From the NCBI GenBank assembly GCA_014529385.2, contig CM043945.1, forward strand, positions 97,256,612 to 97,320,611: 64,000 nt of DNA, in the 5' to 3' direction. This DNA is from Adiantum capillus-veneris. Taxonomy: Eukaryota; Streptophyta; Polypodiopsida; Polypodiales; Pteridaceae. Positions within the stretch are counted from its first letter, which is position 1. Every line of letters begins with the position of its first letter. A model generated the notes under the pieces. It was not told the origin of the DNA. It did no database searches and was given only the letters and a program-made list of their open reading frames with translations. The translations under genes and the position numbers were made by a program. This document shows, one piece after another, positions 41,721 to 53,859 of this stretch.

Positions 41721-42073
41721 TGTCATAAAATATAATATCTAACCAACCCAAATGATTTTCTCATATTAAACTAATCATTTAGTGTGGGATCATAAACGGG
41801 AACAAGGGTTAGAATATAGACATGTGCTTAGGGATCTATCTCAACACCCCTCAAGATGGGGCCAAAGTTAAAGGGGTCCAAATGACAGATGGTTTGTCAA
41901 AGAGAAATGCTAGCTAATGGAGCCTAAAGATATTAGGGTTAGCTTCAATAAATACCTCCAAAGGTTAGTGTTAAAAGTCCTTAGACCTTAGGCAAGCTAG
42001 GGATGTGCTTGAGGTGGGAATCCAGCCCAAGCTTGAGGTGCTTGTTGTGCTTGCTGGCTAAAAGGCTTGATAA
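41721..42073 (+). mobile_element. LTR A, truncated
   Basis: It starts TGTCATAAAATATAATATC and matches the first 350 bases or so of LTRs B, C and D. It then passes abruptly into the integrase tail (AAGCACAGAAGG...). The join near 42070 lies in a CTT/AAG-rich stretch. It is the 5' remnant of an element whose interior was mostly deleted. Confidence 0.75.
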
Positions 42074-42941
42074 GCACAGAAGGACCTTAAATTTCAAAGA
42101 AAATTATTGGGTCTTACTTAAGTTTCCCAAGGTTCGATTGAGGCAAACAACGGGCAAAAATCCTACGGGCCATCAAAAGTATTATGCTAAACTAGCAAAA
42201 AGATACTATGGTCCTTTTCAAAATCTTGAAGCCAATCAATGACATGGCTTATCAACTCAAGTTGCCCAAACATTGGTTCATACACAATGTTTTTCATATG
42301 AGCCTACTTAAGCCTACAAAGGAGAGAAACCAATTGAACCAATCATTGAAGACCCCCGGACCAAGAAGAGGTGCTACAACCCGAAGCTATCCTTTGGCAT
42401 GAAGACAAGGTACTACGACATTGTAAGATTATTCGACGATATCTTATTAAGTTCAAGAATTATCCTTTTGAAGATGCTAGATGGATGCAAGGAATACAGC
42501 TTAAGGATAGTATGAACCTTGTCAATGCTTACAATGCTACATTAGAGTAAGCAAATGTTCATGTTTCTTTTAATTGATCAATGTGTTTGTCTTATAAGCT
42601 CTTTTTCTTGTGCACAAATTTAAGTAGTATGCATGCTTAGAATCTTGTTTGTGTTGATGACATCTCTCAAACACCAAGTAGAAATTGTCACTCTACTTTT
42701 GAACTAAGATATGGACTAAAGAGTTGACATGCTTGGGGCAGCTAAGTCTCCCAAGCCCCAAATGGATTATTCATCCATCTTATAATGATGTTGTAGGGTA
42801 AAAAGGGATTCTCTACCCGCTAAGAAACAACGACTAATGCTTAAGGCTTTATCTCTTCTACCTCATAGTCCAGGATGACTATCATTTCAATGTCCTTCTA
42901 CCTCATAGTCGAGGACGACTATGATTTCAAGAGAGGGGTGA
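42074..42941 (+). pseudogene. Integrase C-terminus/chromodomain tail joined to truncated LTR A
   Basis: It matches 48624-49050 and 63270-63760: the Lys-x-Asn-Pro-Thr-Gly-His-Gln-Lys-Tyr-Tyr block, the His-Asn-Val-Phe-His-Met/Glu-Ser-Leu-Leu-Lys block and a chromodomain-like end (near 42420-42490). It is broken by shifts. About 400 bases of non-coding 3' sequence with a purine tract (AGAGAGGGGTGA) lead to LTR B. Confidence 0.75.
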
Positions 42942-44484
42942 TGTTATAAAATCTAATATCTAACCAACCCAAATGATTTTCTCATTTTAAATTGATCATT
43001 TAATGTGGGAGAATAAACAAGAACAAGGGTTACAATATAGACATGTACCTATGGATCTATCTCAACACGGGGCCAAAATTAAAGGGGTCCAAATGAGAGA
43101 TGGCCTGTCAAAGAGCAATGCTAGCTAATGGAGATTAAAGAACTTAGGATTAGATTCATTAAACACCTCCAAAGGTTAGTGTTAGAAGTCCTTAGACATT
43201 AGGCAAGTTAGAGATATGTTTGAGGTGGGAACACGACCCAAGCTTGAGGTGCTTGTTGTGCTTGCTCACTAAGGTGCTTGAGGTGCTTTATGACTAAGGT
43301 GCTTAAGGTGCTCCATGTCTAAGGTGCTTGAGGGGCTTAAGGTATTTCCAAATTCAACCAAGATCCCTACTCATGGGGGGGTGAGCCCTAATTGTAGGGG
43401 CATGAGAGAGAACACACACACCCTCACAAAAGGCAAGCCTAGTCTAAAGAAGCAACAAGGACACATGTCAAGTTCCTCTCCATGTTTCCCTCATTAGGTG
43501 TCTAAAACCTATTGGTTGGCCTCTAAAGGGGTCCAATGACATTTTAGTTTATTAATTAATTGTTTATGCATTTATTCAAGTCCTCTCTCTCAAAGGGGAA
43601 AGGAGGACACTTGTCCTAATGCTAGCATGGTTTCTTGATATGAAAAAAGCATGTGATTGGCTAAGCTTGTAGGGGTCCAATCAAAATGAAGCTTGAGCTA
43701 CAAGGAGGGGTCGATCAAGGAAGCTAGCGGTGTGCTTGGGGGAATACCCTCTCTCACACACACTCTCATGTTCATTCTCACTTGGCAAAGTGCAAGAGGT
43801 CCATCTCCTTCTCCAAGCTTGTTGAGAAGTTGAGAGCCTACACCAACACTCTTGTTGAGAAGTTGAGAGCCTACACCAACACTCTTGGCTATGGAATGCA
43901 AATCCAACCAAGAGCCATATTTCAATGCTTAAGCTTGACATCTTCTTCATCATCATTATTATGCTATTATGCTATGCTATGCAAAAAGAGTCATGATAAG
44001 TGAGGAACTATCTCTTTCTCGTATGTTTCTTCTTCTTCCTCTTCCCTACCCTCATTTCTTGCTAGCTCTCTCCACCTTCAAAGGTGTTTGAGGCCTTGGG
44101 ACTGAGGCCGCGGGTGGTTAATGCTTTTACAAAGGTTATGTTATGCTTGTGATCCATGAAGTTTTCCATTTTCATTGCATCATCTAGGTCTCAAGGAACC
44201 CAAACATTGTATTGTATCAAGTCTCTCTACATGGGAGAATCTATAATACAAAAGCCTATTGGAGGGGGATTGGCTCCACATAAATCCGATCCTCAATTAT
44301 TTCGGTGTTCTCCAGTTCTGTCACTTGCAAAAGTACTGTTCATGCCAAGTTAATTAAGTACAATGGTTGTATTTCTACCTCTAATTAAGTTCACCCTCTA
44401 TGTTCTCAAAGTAGTCTCATAAAAATTCTCACTATAATTCTCTTAATTCCGCTATTCTTAATGTTCATAGGCCATTCCATCACA
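42942..44484 (+). repeat. LTR B, shared by two elements of the tandem array
   Basis: 1,543 bases from TGTTATAAAATC to CCATCACA. It has a run of diverged AAGGTGCTT(G/A)AGGTGCTT units (43240-43340) and a 33-base tandem duplication (43818-43850 and 43851-43883) that is single in LTRs C and D. A primer-binding site follows. It acts as 3' LTR for the deleted element before it and 5' LTR for the one after. Confidence 0.85.
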
Positions 44485-44485
44485 T

Positions 44486-44497
44486 TGGTATCAGAGC
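44486..44497 (+). other. Primer-binding site (initiator Met tRNA type), with a second copy at 44531
   Basis: TGGTATCAGAGC directly follows LTR B. A 45-base duplication repeats it as TGGTATCAAAGC at 44531-44542. Confidence 0.85.
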
Positions 44498-44937
44498 TAT
44501 TCTCAATGTTCATAGTCCATTCCATTACATTGGTATCAAAGCTATTGGTTTCTCTCTTCTTACTTATGAAGAGAGGTCCTTAAGTTGTCCATGAAAGGTT
44601 GGACATGTTCATTGCAATAGGGTAAGTGGGATAGGACCTATTATCTTGGTTGAAAAGGACTTAGTTCGAGGTACACCCTTGGGAACTATAATCTTAATAA
44701 TGGAGTCTCTCGGGGCTTGCCTTTGGCTTAACCATTATTGAGCTACTATCAAGCTCAACAGGAACCAGAATCAACCGAGGAATGTTAGACCCTCTCCACT
44801 AGTCTTTGCAACCAATAGTCTCTAAACCACGGGTATGGCTTCTTGAGAACTAATTTTCAAAGGTAAAGAAGATTAGCGACGACTAAGGTTTTCGAGGGTA
44901 CCAAAGCACAAAGTAATTTATACATAAGTTTAATTAG

Positions 44938-46200
44938 CATGGCTGACAATAACCAAGAGAGTAGAATGAATATTGACAACTTTGATTTTGCACGTGAAGG
45001 TGCTAATGATGATGCTCCCATGTTTGTTAATTATCTTGTTACTAGGTTGCAACAAGCTATGGGCAACCCTTCTTTGCAAGCCAAAGTTACTCAGCAACTT
45101 TGTGCTTATGGGATTTCCCTTCCTCTCCAAGAGGAGAGAGAGCTTAGGAGGCTTCTTGATTGAGACTCCCAGAAGAAGACTCTCTCCCATAAGAGAGAGG
45201 AATATAAAGAACAAGAAAGAAGTGAATCACTAAGTTCCCTTGAAGATGTGGCTCCACGAAGACAGCGTTCTAGACGAGATCGCCAACTCCACCCAAGAGG
45301 AAATGGAACCCATAGTCCTTCTCCTCGTCACTCCAAAAGGGAAGAGAGGAAACAAAGGAAGAAAAAGGCAAGAAAGAGGTCACTCTCTTCTCCTTCTTCT
45401 TCACCTTCCTCCTCTTCCGACGAAAGCAAGAGCTATTCTCCTAGAGAATACAAGAGGAGAGTACATCACAAATCCTACCCTGCTTGGAGAAGGTCCCAAA
45501 AGCTTAAGAATTTCAAAGAGGGAGGCTGAGAGTATATCTTTTCTCACCTATGATCGCACCTTTGGTGCTACCGACAAGGTATTGGCCTTCATCCACCAAT
45601 TTGATGCAGCCTTTGGAGACGAGGGCTTCACAAAGTCCTCCAAGCTATGTCATGTAGCTATACACTTCCAGAAATTTGCTCGCCATTGGTGGGCTAGCCT
45701 TTGTGGCAATGGTGAAGCCCTAAAGACATGGAAAACTCTACAAGTTTTCATCATGAAGCAATTCCTTGCGAGAGCAATGCAAAGGACAAAGTTATTACCA
45801 AATGGTAGAGTTTGAACTACTCTCCAACGAGTCTATCCACAGATATGTGAACAAGTTTTGGGATTTACATCTCAAGGCTATTGTCTTTCAAAAGATAGAC
45901 TTCATCAAGCAAAAGCAACAATTTTGTGTGGGATTACCTGAAGAAATGGCCGAGTATGTCAACTCCCAACAGCCTGGTTCTATCATTGAAGTAATCCACC
46001 ACACTATGGTTGATTCGTGCATCATTTTCCAACAAGGGTCTAAAAGGAATGCCAAGTCCATGGAAAACAAAGATCGAAATGAAACAAAGGCAAGAACAAT
46101 TCCAACACTCTTCCCAAGGCAACTCCAAAAAAGCAACAACAATCGGTCCAAGGAGAAGGGAGTTTGCAAAGGTAAAAATAAACTTTCACCTGAGAGCTAG
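44938..46200 (+). pseudogene. gag: Gag of the central chromovirus copy
   Basis: The ATG at 44938 opens 74 codons, then a stop at 45161. Other frames continue with an Arg/Ser-rich (SR-like) segment (45248-45529) and the capsid-like part (near 45545-45780) with Phe-Gly-Ala-Thr-Asp-Lys-Val-Leu and Trp-Trp-Ala-Ser-Leu blocks. The same order occurs in the copy at 58466. After 45766 the nucleocapsid side follows to about 46200. No intact zinc knuckle is left here. The protein would be the particle shell; this copy is inactivated by frameshifts. Confidence 0.75.
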
Positions 46201-46231
46201 AAGCTTTTTGTAAGGACCACAAATGGTTTAA

Positions 46232-46950
46232 GTGTGGGAAGCAAGCATGGCTATCATTCTTTGCCCCAAAATAAATGCCCACAATGAGACTCCTAGAGCT
46301 TCCATGAAAGACCCAAAAGAGGATGATCATTGCAAAGGATCACCTCTCTCCTATGCTTGGGGAAAGGTAAGGGAGCATGATGCCTTCATCTTGTTTGACC
46401 CTGACTCTACTCACAATTTCATATCCACGGAGTTGGCCACCAAGTTAGGCATTCAAGCTCATGAGATGGGAGATGTTGTTGTAGCAGATGGAGCCTTCAA
46501 GGGGCAAGAAGCCGCAAATTACTCCCTTGATTGGGAAATTGAGGCTTCATGTCCAAGGCTATGTTGACAAACAAGATTTCTTCATCTCTTCTCCCAAGCA
46601 TGAAGATGTCATCCTACGGGCACCATGGTTTGACCATATGGCTATTAAAGGTTGTATTTCAAGTGCAGGGAAAAGAACATGTACATGGATGTTAATGAGC
46701 CTGGTCGTACCATACCCCTTGTAATTTCTCATGCTTTTGACGAATCAATAAAAAGCTCAGTTTTTGCGTACATGATTTTTGTCAAACAATCCATAAAAAG
46801 TCCTAATGTTTTATCAAATGAAAATGGTAGGAATCAACCAAGAAGAGCTATACTTGTCTAAATTTCTAAATGGATTCCAAGATGTTTTTATTGATGATAT
46901 CTCTATGGAATTACCTCCAAGATGAGGGGATGTGACCATCGAATTGAGCT
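46232..46950 (+). pseudogene. Protease region of the central chromovirus copy
   Basis: Near 46385-46435 the translation reads Leu-Phe-Asp-x-x-Ser-Thr-His-Asn-Phe-Ile-Ser-Thr, the aspartic protease active site of chromoviruses (normally Asp-Ser-Gly). Here Ser-Gly has become Pro-Asp, so the site is damaged. The frame ends at 46567, and the rest lies in another frame to about 46920. Confidence 0.65.
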
Positions 46951-47845
46951 CCTACCAGGAAGCTCATCGCCTAACAAGCCTCCTTATCGAGTTTTCAAAG
47001 CTCAATAAGAGGAGATCATGAGGCAAGTCCAGGAATTGGTAGACAAAGGTATGGCGAGGCCTAGCTCCTCTGCCTTTTGCTCTCCAATACTTTGAGTGCA
47101 AAAGAAAGATGGTGCATACCGCACGTGTGTTGACTATCGAGTGCTTAACCATATCACTATCAAAAACAGATTTCCCGTACCACGGGCTGAGGATTTGTTT
47201 ATAAGCTACAGGGTTTGACCTACTTCAATAGGATTGAGCTTAAAAGTGGCTATAATCAAATAAGGATAGTGAATGAAGATATCATAAAGACCGTGTTCCC
47301 TACAACGTTTGGTCTTTATGAATATCTTGTCATGCCTTTTGGTTTGACAAATGCTCCAGCCACGTTCAATAGTTTAATGGAGAAAAATTTTAGACCCTAC
47401 TGCAAACACTAGAGTGTTCTTTGACGATATCATCATCTACTCCAAGTCTTTGGAGGAGTACAAGCAAAATCTCCAAGTAATTTTTCAAGCTTTGAGGGAG
47501 AACAAGTTGTTTATCAATCAAAAGACTAGAGAATTTTTCCTTCAAAAGATTCAATACTTAGGTTATATTATCTCTCAAGATGGTATCCATATGGATCCAT
47601 CAAAGTTGGAGGTAATAAAAGCATGGCCCAATCCAAGGAGCTACGAAGCTTTATTGATATGTGTGCATACTATAGACACTTCATCGCAAAATCTCTCAAA
47701 TAGCAGGACCATTACATGACTTACCAAAGAAGAAGGTTAAGTACTCATGGGCTGCTAAAGAGAAAAATGCTTTCGATTAGCTCAAAGAGAAGCTTACCTC
47801 CCAACCAGTCATTATGCTTCTAGATCTCTCAAAAAAAAATCAACA
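46951..47845 (+). pseudogene. Reverse transcriptase of the central chromovirus copy; RNase H deleted
   Basis: The segments include Lys-Asp-Gly-x-Tyr-Arg-Thr-Cys-Val-Asp-Tyr-Arg (near 47105-47140), Leu-Lys-Ser-Gly-Tyr-Asn-Gln (47230-47252), Phe-Gly-Leu-Thr-Asn-Ala-Pro-Ala-Thr-Phe (47338-47370) and the catalytic Phe-Phe-Asp-Asp (47414-47430). Stops and shifts interrupt it (47218, 47410). Coding stops at an A-run near 47828 and resumes within integrase near 47860. Comparison with the third copy shows that RNase H and the start of integrase are missing. Confidence 0.8.
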
Positions 47846-47849
47846 TTCA

Positions 47850-49060
47850 ACCTACTCTTTGAGGATTAGAGACATACTTCTATTGGCCTACCATAAGAGT
47901 AGACATACAAGAGTATGTTTCAAAATATGTGGTATGCCAAAAGACCAAGTATGATAGAGGAAAGCAACCTGGATTACTCCAGCCTTTTCCAATCCCTAAT
48001 TTGCCATGGGAGAGTATATCCATGGATTTTAACTTTGGATTACCCAAGTCTATCCATGAGAATACGGGAATATGGAAAATAGTAGACAGGTTTAGAAAGC
48101 AAGCACACTTTATTCCTGCCAAAAAGACTATTAAGGCACACCAAAGAGCAACCCTCTTCATATCCCAGATTTTCAAACACCCATGGATTGCCAACATCCA
48201 TATTGTTAGATAGAGATCCTAGAATGACCATTAATTTTTGGAAAGGTCTCTTTGAAAATCTAGGTACAAGATTGAATTTCTCTTCGGTCTATCACCCACA
48301 AACGGATGACCAAAGTGAGATAGCCAATCTTACGATTCTTGATCTATTAAGAATTATTTTACAGAAGTAGATCAATTCTCACAATGGGATAAGTACTTAT
48401 ACCTTGTAGAGTATGCGTACAATAATAATGTACATACTACTATGGGAAAGGCACCTTTTGAGATCATAGAGGGAAGACCTAAAAGTCCCTTGCTACTTAA
48501 AGTACATGGGAAGATCTTCGCTGCTGCTGCTGCCAATGAGTATAGCCGTGACTTACAAGAATCTTTTCAAAAGATTAAGGAGGTTATATCCATCTTTCAA
48601 CAAAGGCAAAAAGTTGCTACTCATAAGCACAGAAGGGCCTTAACATTCAAAGAAATTTATTGGGTCTTACTTAAGTTTCCCAAGGCTTGATTGAGGCAAA
48701 CGATGGGTAAAAATCCTACGGGCCATCAAAAGTATTATGGTAAACTATCAAAAAGATACTGTGGTCCTTTTCAAACTTGCAGCCAATCAATGACATGGCT
48801 TATCAATTCAAGTTGCCCAACCATTGGCACAATGCTTTTCATATGAGCCTACTTAAGCCCTACAAAGGAGAGCCACCAACAGAACCAATTATTGAAGACC
48901 CCCCAAAAATAGAAGACCAAGAAGAGGCACTACAACCCGAAGCTATAATTCGACATGAAGACAAGGTACTACGACGATGCTAGATGGATGCAAGGAATAC
49001 AGCTTAAGGATATTATTAACCTTGTCAATGCTTACAATGCTACATTAGAGTAAGAAAATG
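47850..49060 (+). pseudogene. Integrase of the central chromovirus copy, truncated
   Basis: It holds the end of the zinc domain (Cys-Gln-Lys-Thr-Lys, near 47935), the first Asp in Ser-Met-Asp-Phe (near 48020), the second in Asp-Arg-Asp (near 48210) and the Glu in Gln-Ser-Glu (near 48310), plus the C-terminal segment up to about 49000. Stops (48211, 48368, 48688) break it. The chromodomain part is partly deleted (about 48960-48975) compared with the copies at 42420 and 63620. About 350 bases of 3' non-coding sequence follow before LTR C. Confidence 0.75.
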
Positions 49061-49409
49061 TACATGTTTCTTTTAAGTTATCAGTGTGTTTGTCTTATAA
49101 GACTAATTTCATTTTCTTGTGCACAAATTTAAGTAGTATGCATGCTTAAAATCAAGTTTGTGTTGACGACGTCTCTCAAACACCAAGTAGAAATTGTCAC
49201 TCTTCTTTGGAACAATGATATGGACTAAACAGCAGACATGCTTGCGGCAGCTAAGTCTCCCAAGCCTTAATGGATTAGTCATCCATCTTGGAATGATGTC
49301 ATAGGGTAAAAAGGGATCCTCTACCTGCTAAGAAACAACGACTAATGATTAAGGCTTTATCTCTTCTACCTCATAGTTGAGGACGACTATGATTTCAAGA
49401 GAGAAGTAA

Positions 49410-50936
49410 TGTCATAAAATCTAATATCTAACAACCCCAAAAGAATTTCTCATATTAAACTAATCATTTAAGTGGGAGAATAAACAAGAACAAGGGTTAG
49501 AATATAGACATGAACCTATGGATCTATCTCAACACGGGGCCAAAGTTAAAGGGTCCAAATAAGAGATGGTCTGTCAAAGAGAAATTCTAGCTAATGGAGA
49601 TTAAAGACCTTAGGGTTAACTTCATCAAATACCTCCAAAGGTTAGTGTTAAAAGTCCTTAGACCTTAGGAAATTTAGGGCTATGCTTGAGGTGGAAACCC
49701 AGCCCAAGCTTGAGGTGCTTGCCGTGCTTGCTGACTAAGGTGCTTGAGGTGCTTTATGACTAAGGTGCTTAAGGTGCTCCGTGACTAAGGTGATTGAGGA
49801 GCTTAAGGTGTTTCCAAATTCAACCAAGATCCCTACTCATGGGGGGGCAACCCCTAATTGTAGGGGCATGAGAGGAAACACACACACCCTCACACAAGGC
49901 AAGCCTAGTCTAAACAAGCAACAAGGACACATGTCAAGTTCCTCTCCATGTTGCCCTCATAAGGTGCCTAAAACGTATTGGTTGGCCTCTAAAGGGTTCC
50001 AATGAGATTTTAGTTTATTAATTAATTGTTTATGCATTTATTCAAGTCCTCTCTCTCAAAGGGGAAAGGAGGACACTTGTCCTAATGCTTGCATGGTTGC
50101 TTGATATGACAAAAGCATATGATTGGCTAAGCTTGTAGGGGTCCAATCAAATTGAAGCTTGAGATACAAGGAGTGGTCGACCAAGGAAGCTAGGGGTGTG
50201 CTTGGGCGAATACCCTCTCTCACACACACTCTCATGCTCATTCTCAATTGGCAAAGTGCAAGAGCTTCATCTCCTTCTCCAAGCTTGTTGAGAAGTTGAG
50301 AGCCTACACCAACACTCTTGGCTATGGAACGTGAATCCAACCAAGAGCCATGCTCGAACCATGATTCAATGCTTAAGCTTGCCATCTTCTTCATCATCAT
50401 TAATATTATGCTATTATGATATGCTTATGCAAGAAGAGTGATGATAAGTGAGGAACTATCTCTTTCTCGTAATCTACTTCTTCTTCCTTTTCCCTACCCT
50501 CATTTCCTGCCAGCTCTCTCCACCTTTGAAGGTGTTTGAGGCCTTGGGACCGAGGCTGGGGATGGTTAATGCTTTCACAAAGGTTATGTTATGCTTGGGA
50601 TGCATGAAGTTTTCCATCTTCATTGCATCACTAGGTCTCAAGGAACCCAAAGATTGTATTGTATCAAGTCTCTCTTTATGGGAGATTCTATAATGCAAAA
50701 GCCTATTGGAGGGGGGACTGCCTGCTCCACATAAATCCGCTCCTCAACTATTTTCATGTTCTCTAATTATCTCTCTTGCAAAAGTGTTGTTCATGCCAAG
50801 TTAATTAAGTATAATGGTTGTGTTTTTACCGCTACTTAAGTTCACCCTCTATGTTCTCAAAGTAGCCTCATAAAAATGCTCACTATAGTTCTCTTAATTC
50901 CATTGTTCTCAATGTTCATAGGCCGTTTCCATTACA
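49410..50936 (+). repeat. LTR C, right end of the tandem array
   Basis: 1,527 bases from TGTCATAAAATC to TTTCCATTACA, preceded by a purine tract (AAGAGAGAAGTAA). It is very similar to LTR B. The flank after it resumes the LINE reading frame. The candidate 5-bp flanks ttgtc (41716-41720) and ctatc (50937-50941) differ by two transitions. Confidence 0.85.
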
Positions 50937-52594
50937 CTATCTCCTCTCTCAAAGCTGGAAAATCTCTTGGTTTGGATGGAATACCTAAAATAATATTTTC
51001 AAATGTATAAAGATTTTATAGTACACCATATCTTGTCCATTTGGAATGAGGCCATTAGAGTAGGAGCTCTTTTTGCTTCTGTAAATATTGGTGTCATCAA
51101 GCTTATCCACAAAATGGAAAGTAAAGAGGACTTAGGGAACTGGAGACTCCTCACCTATTTGGCTTCTATTTATTTTATTTTATTTTTGGCCTCGAGCTAG
51201 AAGATTGAGCCCTATTATGCATCAATTTATTCTGCCATATCAAAAAGGTTTCGTAAAGGGAAGATTTATTCTTGATGCAGTCATTACACTATGGAAGGCT
51301 ATGGGTATGCACAAACAATGAGCAAGAGTTCATTTTCTCAAGATTGACTTTGATAAGGTTATGACAGGATAGAATGCAACTTTATTTTTCAATCTCTATG
51401 TGACGTTGGCTTTGGAAGACTTTTTATTAAGTTCATTCAAATCCTTTGTGGAAATGCTTGTTCATAATGGAGAGTTGACCTATGTTTTCCCTCTGAAAAG
51501 TTCCATTAGAGGAGGTTGTCCTATTGCCCCTCTTCTTTATGCCATATCCTCTGATTCTCTGGGTTGGCTTGTTCAGGATGCTCTATATAAGGGCCAAATA
51601 AAGAGCATCAAGATTTTTGGCTCTGATAAAGATTTAGTTTTACAGCAATTTGTTGATGACACTAACTCTAATATGTCTAATGATTATAATTATGTGGAAC
51701 AATTTTGGGCTTGCTTGGACACTTTTTGCTTGGCTAGTGGTTCTGTGATTAATCTCCAAGATAGGGTATAAGATATCAAGTGGACAGGTTTCTCAAATTA
51801 TACATGATACAGGATGTATGGAAATTATAAATGGTCAAATTTCATGCTTCTAGGCATTCCTATGGGATTTAAAGTTGCATATGGACAGAGATGGAACTGG
51901 GTGGTTAGAAAATTTAGATAGAAGATCATCAAGTGGAAACACTACCAGTCATCGCTATCTGCAAGATCTTTTGTTCTTAGCAATTATATTCTCCCTTCAC
52001 TGATTTAATTTTTGTGTTGTTGATGTCCAGCTAAGTACCAGTTGGAACAAGTTACTTTCAAGTCACTTCCTTGGCTAGAAACTTTTTGTGGGGAGGGGAT
52101 GTTGATCACTCAAAAATTTCAAAGGTCTCTTGGGACATATGTTGTTTACCTAAAGTGAATGGAGGTCTTGGGCTACTCAATCTTGAGCTTGTGTCACAAC
52201 CAAGATGGCTGCTAAATGGATCCTTAGAGATGCACACTTAAATGATTATTGGGTAGCACTTCTAAAAAGGGGTATCCCTAAGTTCAAAATCCATAGCAGT
52301 CTTATGTGGAAAATCATGCATCAAGGTGTGTGGAGTGGGGATAAATCTCTGAGAGATGGAGTAAGCAATGGAAAGTGCACCAGTTGCTATAATTTTATTG
52401 AATATTGTGTGCATATATGGTTCAACTATAAGAATAACAAAGCAGTTATTCAATTCTTGTAGTATGTTCTTTACCAAGTTAACTTCAAGACTTTAAAAGT
52501 TCAAGACCTCTGGTTTGGAAACTACAAGGGGCTTGATGTTTCACTATGGAATATATGAAGGGGGATTGACATTTGGCTCCTTTGGCTTCAAAGA
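50937..52594 (+). mobile_element. L1-type LINE, 3' half of ORF2 (reverse transcriptase and C-terminus)
   Basis: It resumes with Leu-Lys-x-Gly-Lys-Ser-x-Gly-x-Asp-Gly-Ile (near 50955-50985), the opening block of LINE reverse transcriptases. Gln-Lys-Gly-Phe-Val-Lys-Gly-Arg (near 51240-51265), Arg-Gly-Gly-Cys-Pro-Ile-Ala-Pro-Leu-Leu (near 51510-51540) and the catalytic Phe-Val-Asp-Asp (near 51648-51660) follow. Near 52300-52440 the usual LINE C-terminal block appears with Trp-Lys-Ile-Met-His and Cys-x-x-Cys spacing. Many stops show it is dead. It ends near the copia LTR at about 52600. Confidence 0.8.
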
Positions 52595-52808
52595 AATTCT
52601 ATGGAATGGTAAAGCTCAATGTGTCGTGCCTAAATGTTGGGCGGTTGGACACTAACTGGGAACTAACACTGATAATTCTTTTTACATAAAACAATAATGA
52701 CTAATAATCCTAATCACACTTTTGTAATAGGAGTTCACAACCTATGTCTTTCCTCTTCTCTCTTCTCCATTGTCTCAAACATACATGCTCTCACTCATGC
52801 ACTTCAAC

Positions 52809-52820
52809 TGGTATAAGAGC
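52809..52820 (+). other. Primer-binding site, initiator Met tRNA type
   Basis: TGGTATAAGAGC, one change from TGGTATCAGAGC, lies two bases after the left LTR. Confidence 0.75.
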
Positions 52821-52829
52821 TTCAGGTTG

Positions 52830-53855
52830 GAGAGCACCATTGGAGCTTGGAAGGGAAGCATGTAAAAACATAGCAAAAAACTTCACCCCATTTTTGAAGA
52901 TCTATTTTTTTCTATCAAAAGGTGTCCATTCAGGCTGATTCACAAATTTCATGGCTGATTTTTTGTGCTCTTCAACTTTGTAGAAGAAATTTTTCTCAGA
53001 ATCCTCATCAATTTTGAGTTACTTCGCTTAGAATGGCTCCAGGTCATGTAGGACAAGCTGTAGATTTTTTGCAGATTAGATTTCTCCTAGTTAGATTCAG
53101 CTTTTCGATTGATTCTCTACTTTTCAAACGATTTTTTTGTGATCTACAACTTTGCAGAAGGAAATTTCTGCAAATTCTTCACGGTTTGGGAGTCATCTAC
53201 TTCAAACAATAGGGTGGTCTACTTTTGCAACTCTTGTGCATGCAGGTGTTCATTGCACTATTTTTGCAATCTCTATCATATATGCAAATTTAATGTAATA
53301 TCTTGTGTCTTTGTTATATCAAACAATCTACCGCAGTGATTACAAAAAAGGATTTCTATGGCTATGTAAGATCTTATGCATTTATGTATTGACAAGAATT
53401 ATGATACAAAGCCTATTGTTGAGGGTCGTGGTAGGGTTTTATTGACTTGGAGGATTCTCAAATGTGGATGTGGAGATCCTTTTGGTAATACAGGTACTGG
53501 AGCATGCCCCCAACATCCCCATAGTTTTGGCATCATCATAGGATGTACGTCTATGTGGTTAGTACAGTATTGATGTGAATCTATTGACACACTATTGTTG
53601 TCATCTTTATGTGTATGTGTTTGATAGTGTTGAGTTTGTGAGAGACATTCTTTTAGAGTTGGAGACAATGACAATGAGTTTTTTGAGATTCTATCTTGTT
53701 GGCCTAGCCACTTTAGGCAGCATTTTAGTCATGGTACACATTTGTTTTTGGATTCAAAAGTCAGTTTTGCAGGGGGAGACTCTGTCAAAATTTTGAGGTT
53801 TTCTATTATCTTGCCTACTTTAGTGGATCTACCACTTTTTCTCCTTGTTAGCCAA
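52830..53855 (+). other. Leader of the deleted copia element, no clear gene
   Basis: AT-rich sequence with repeated TTTTTTGTG(A/C)TCTACAACTTTG-like phrases near 52970 and 53135. Small ORFs show no motif. Confidence 0.5.
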
Positions 53856-53859
53856 TAAA

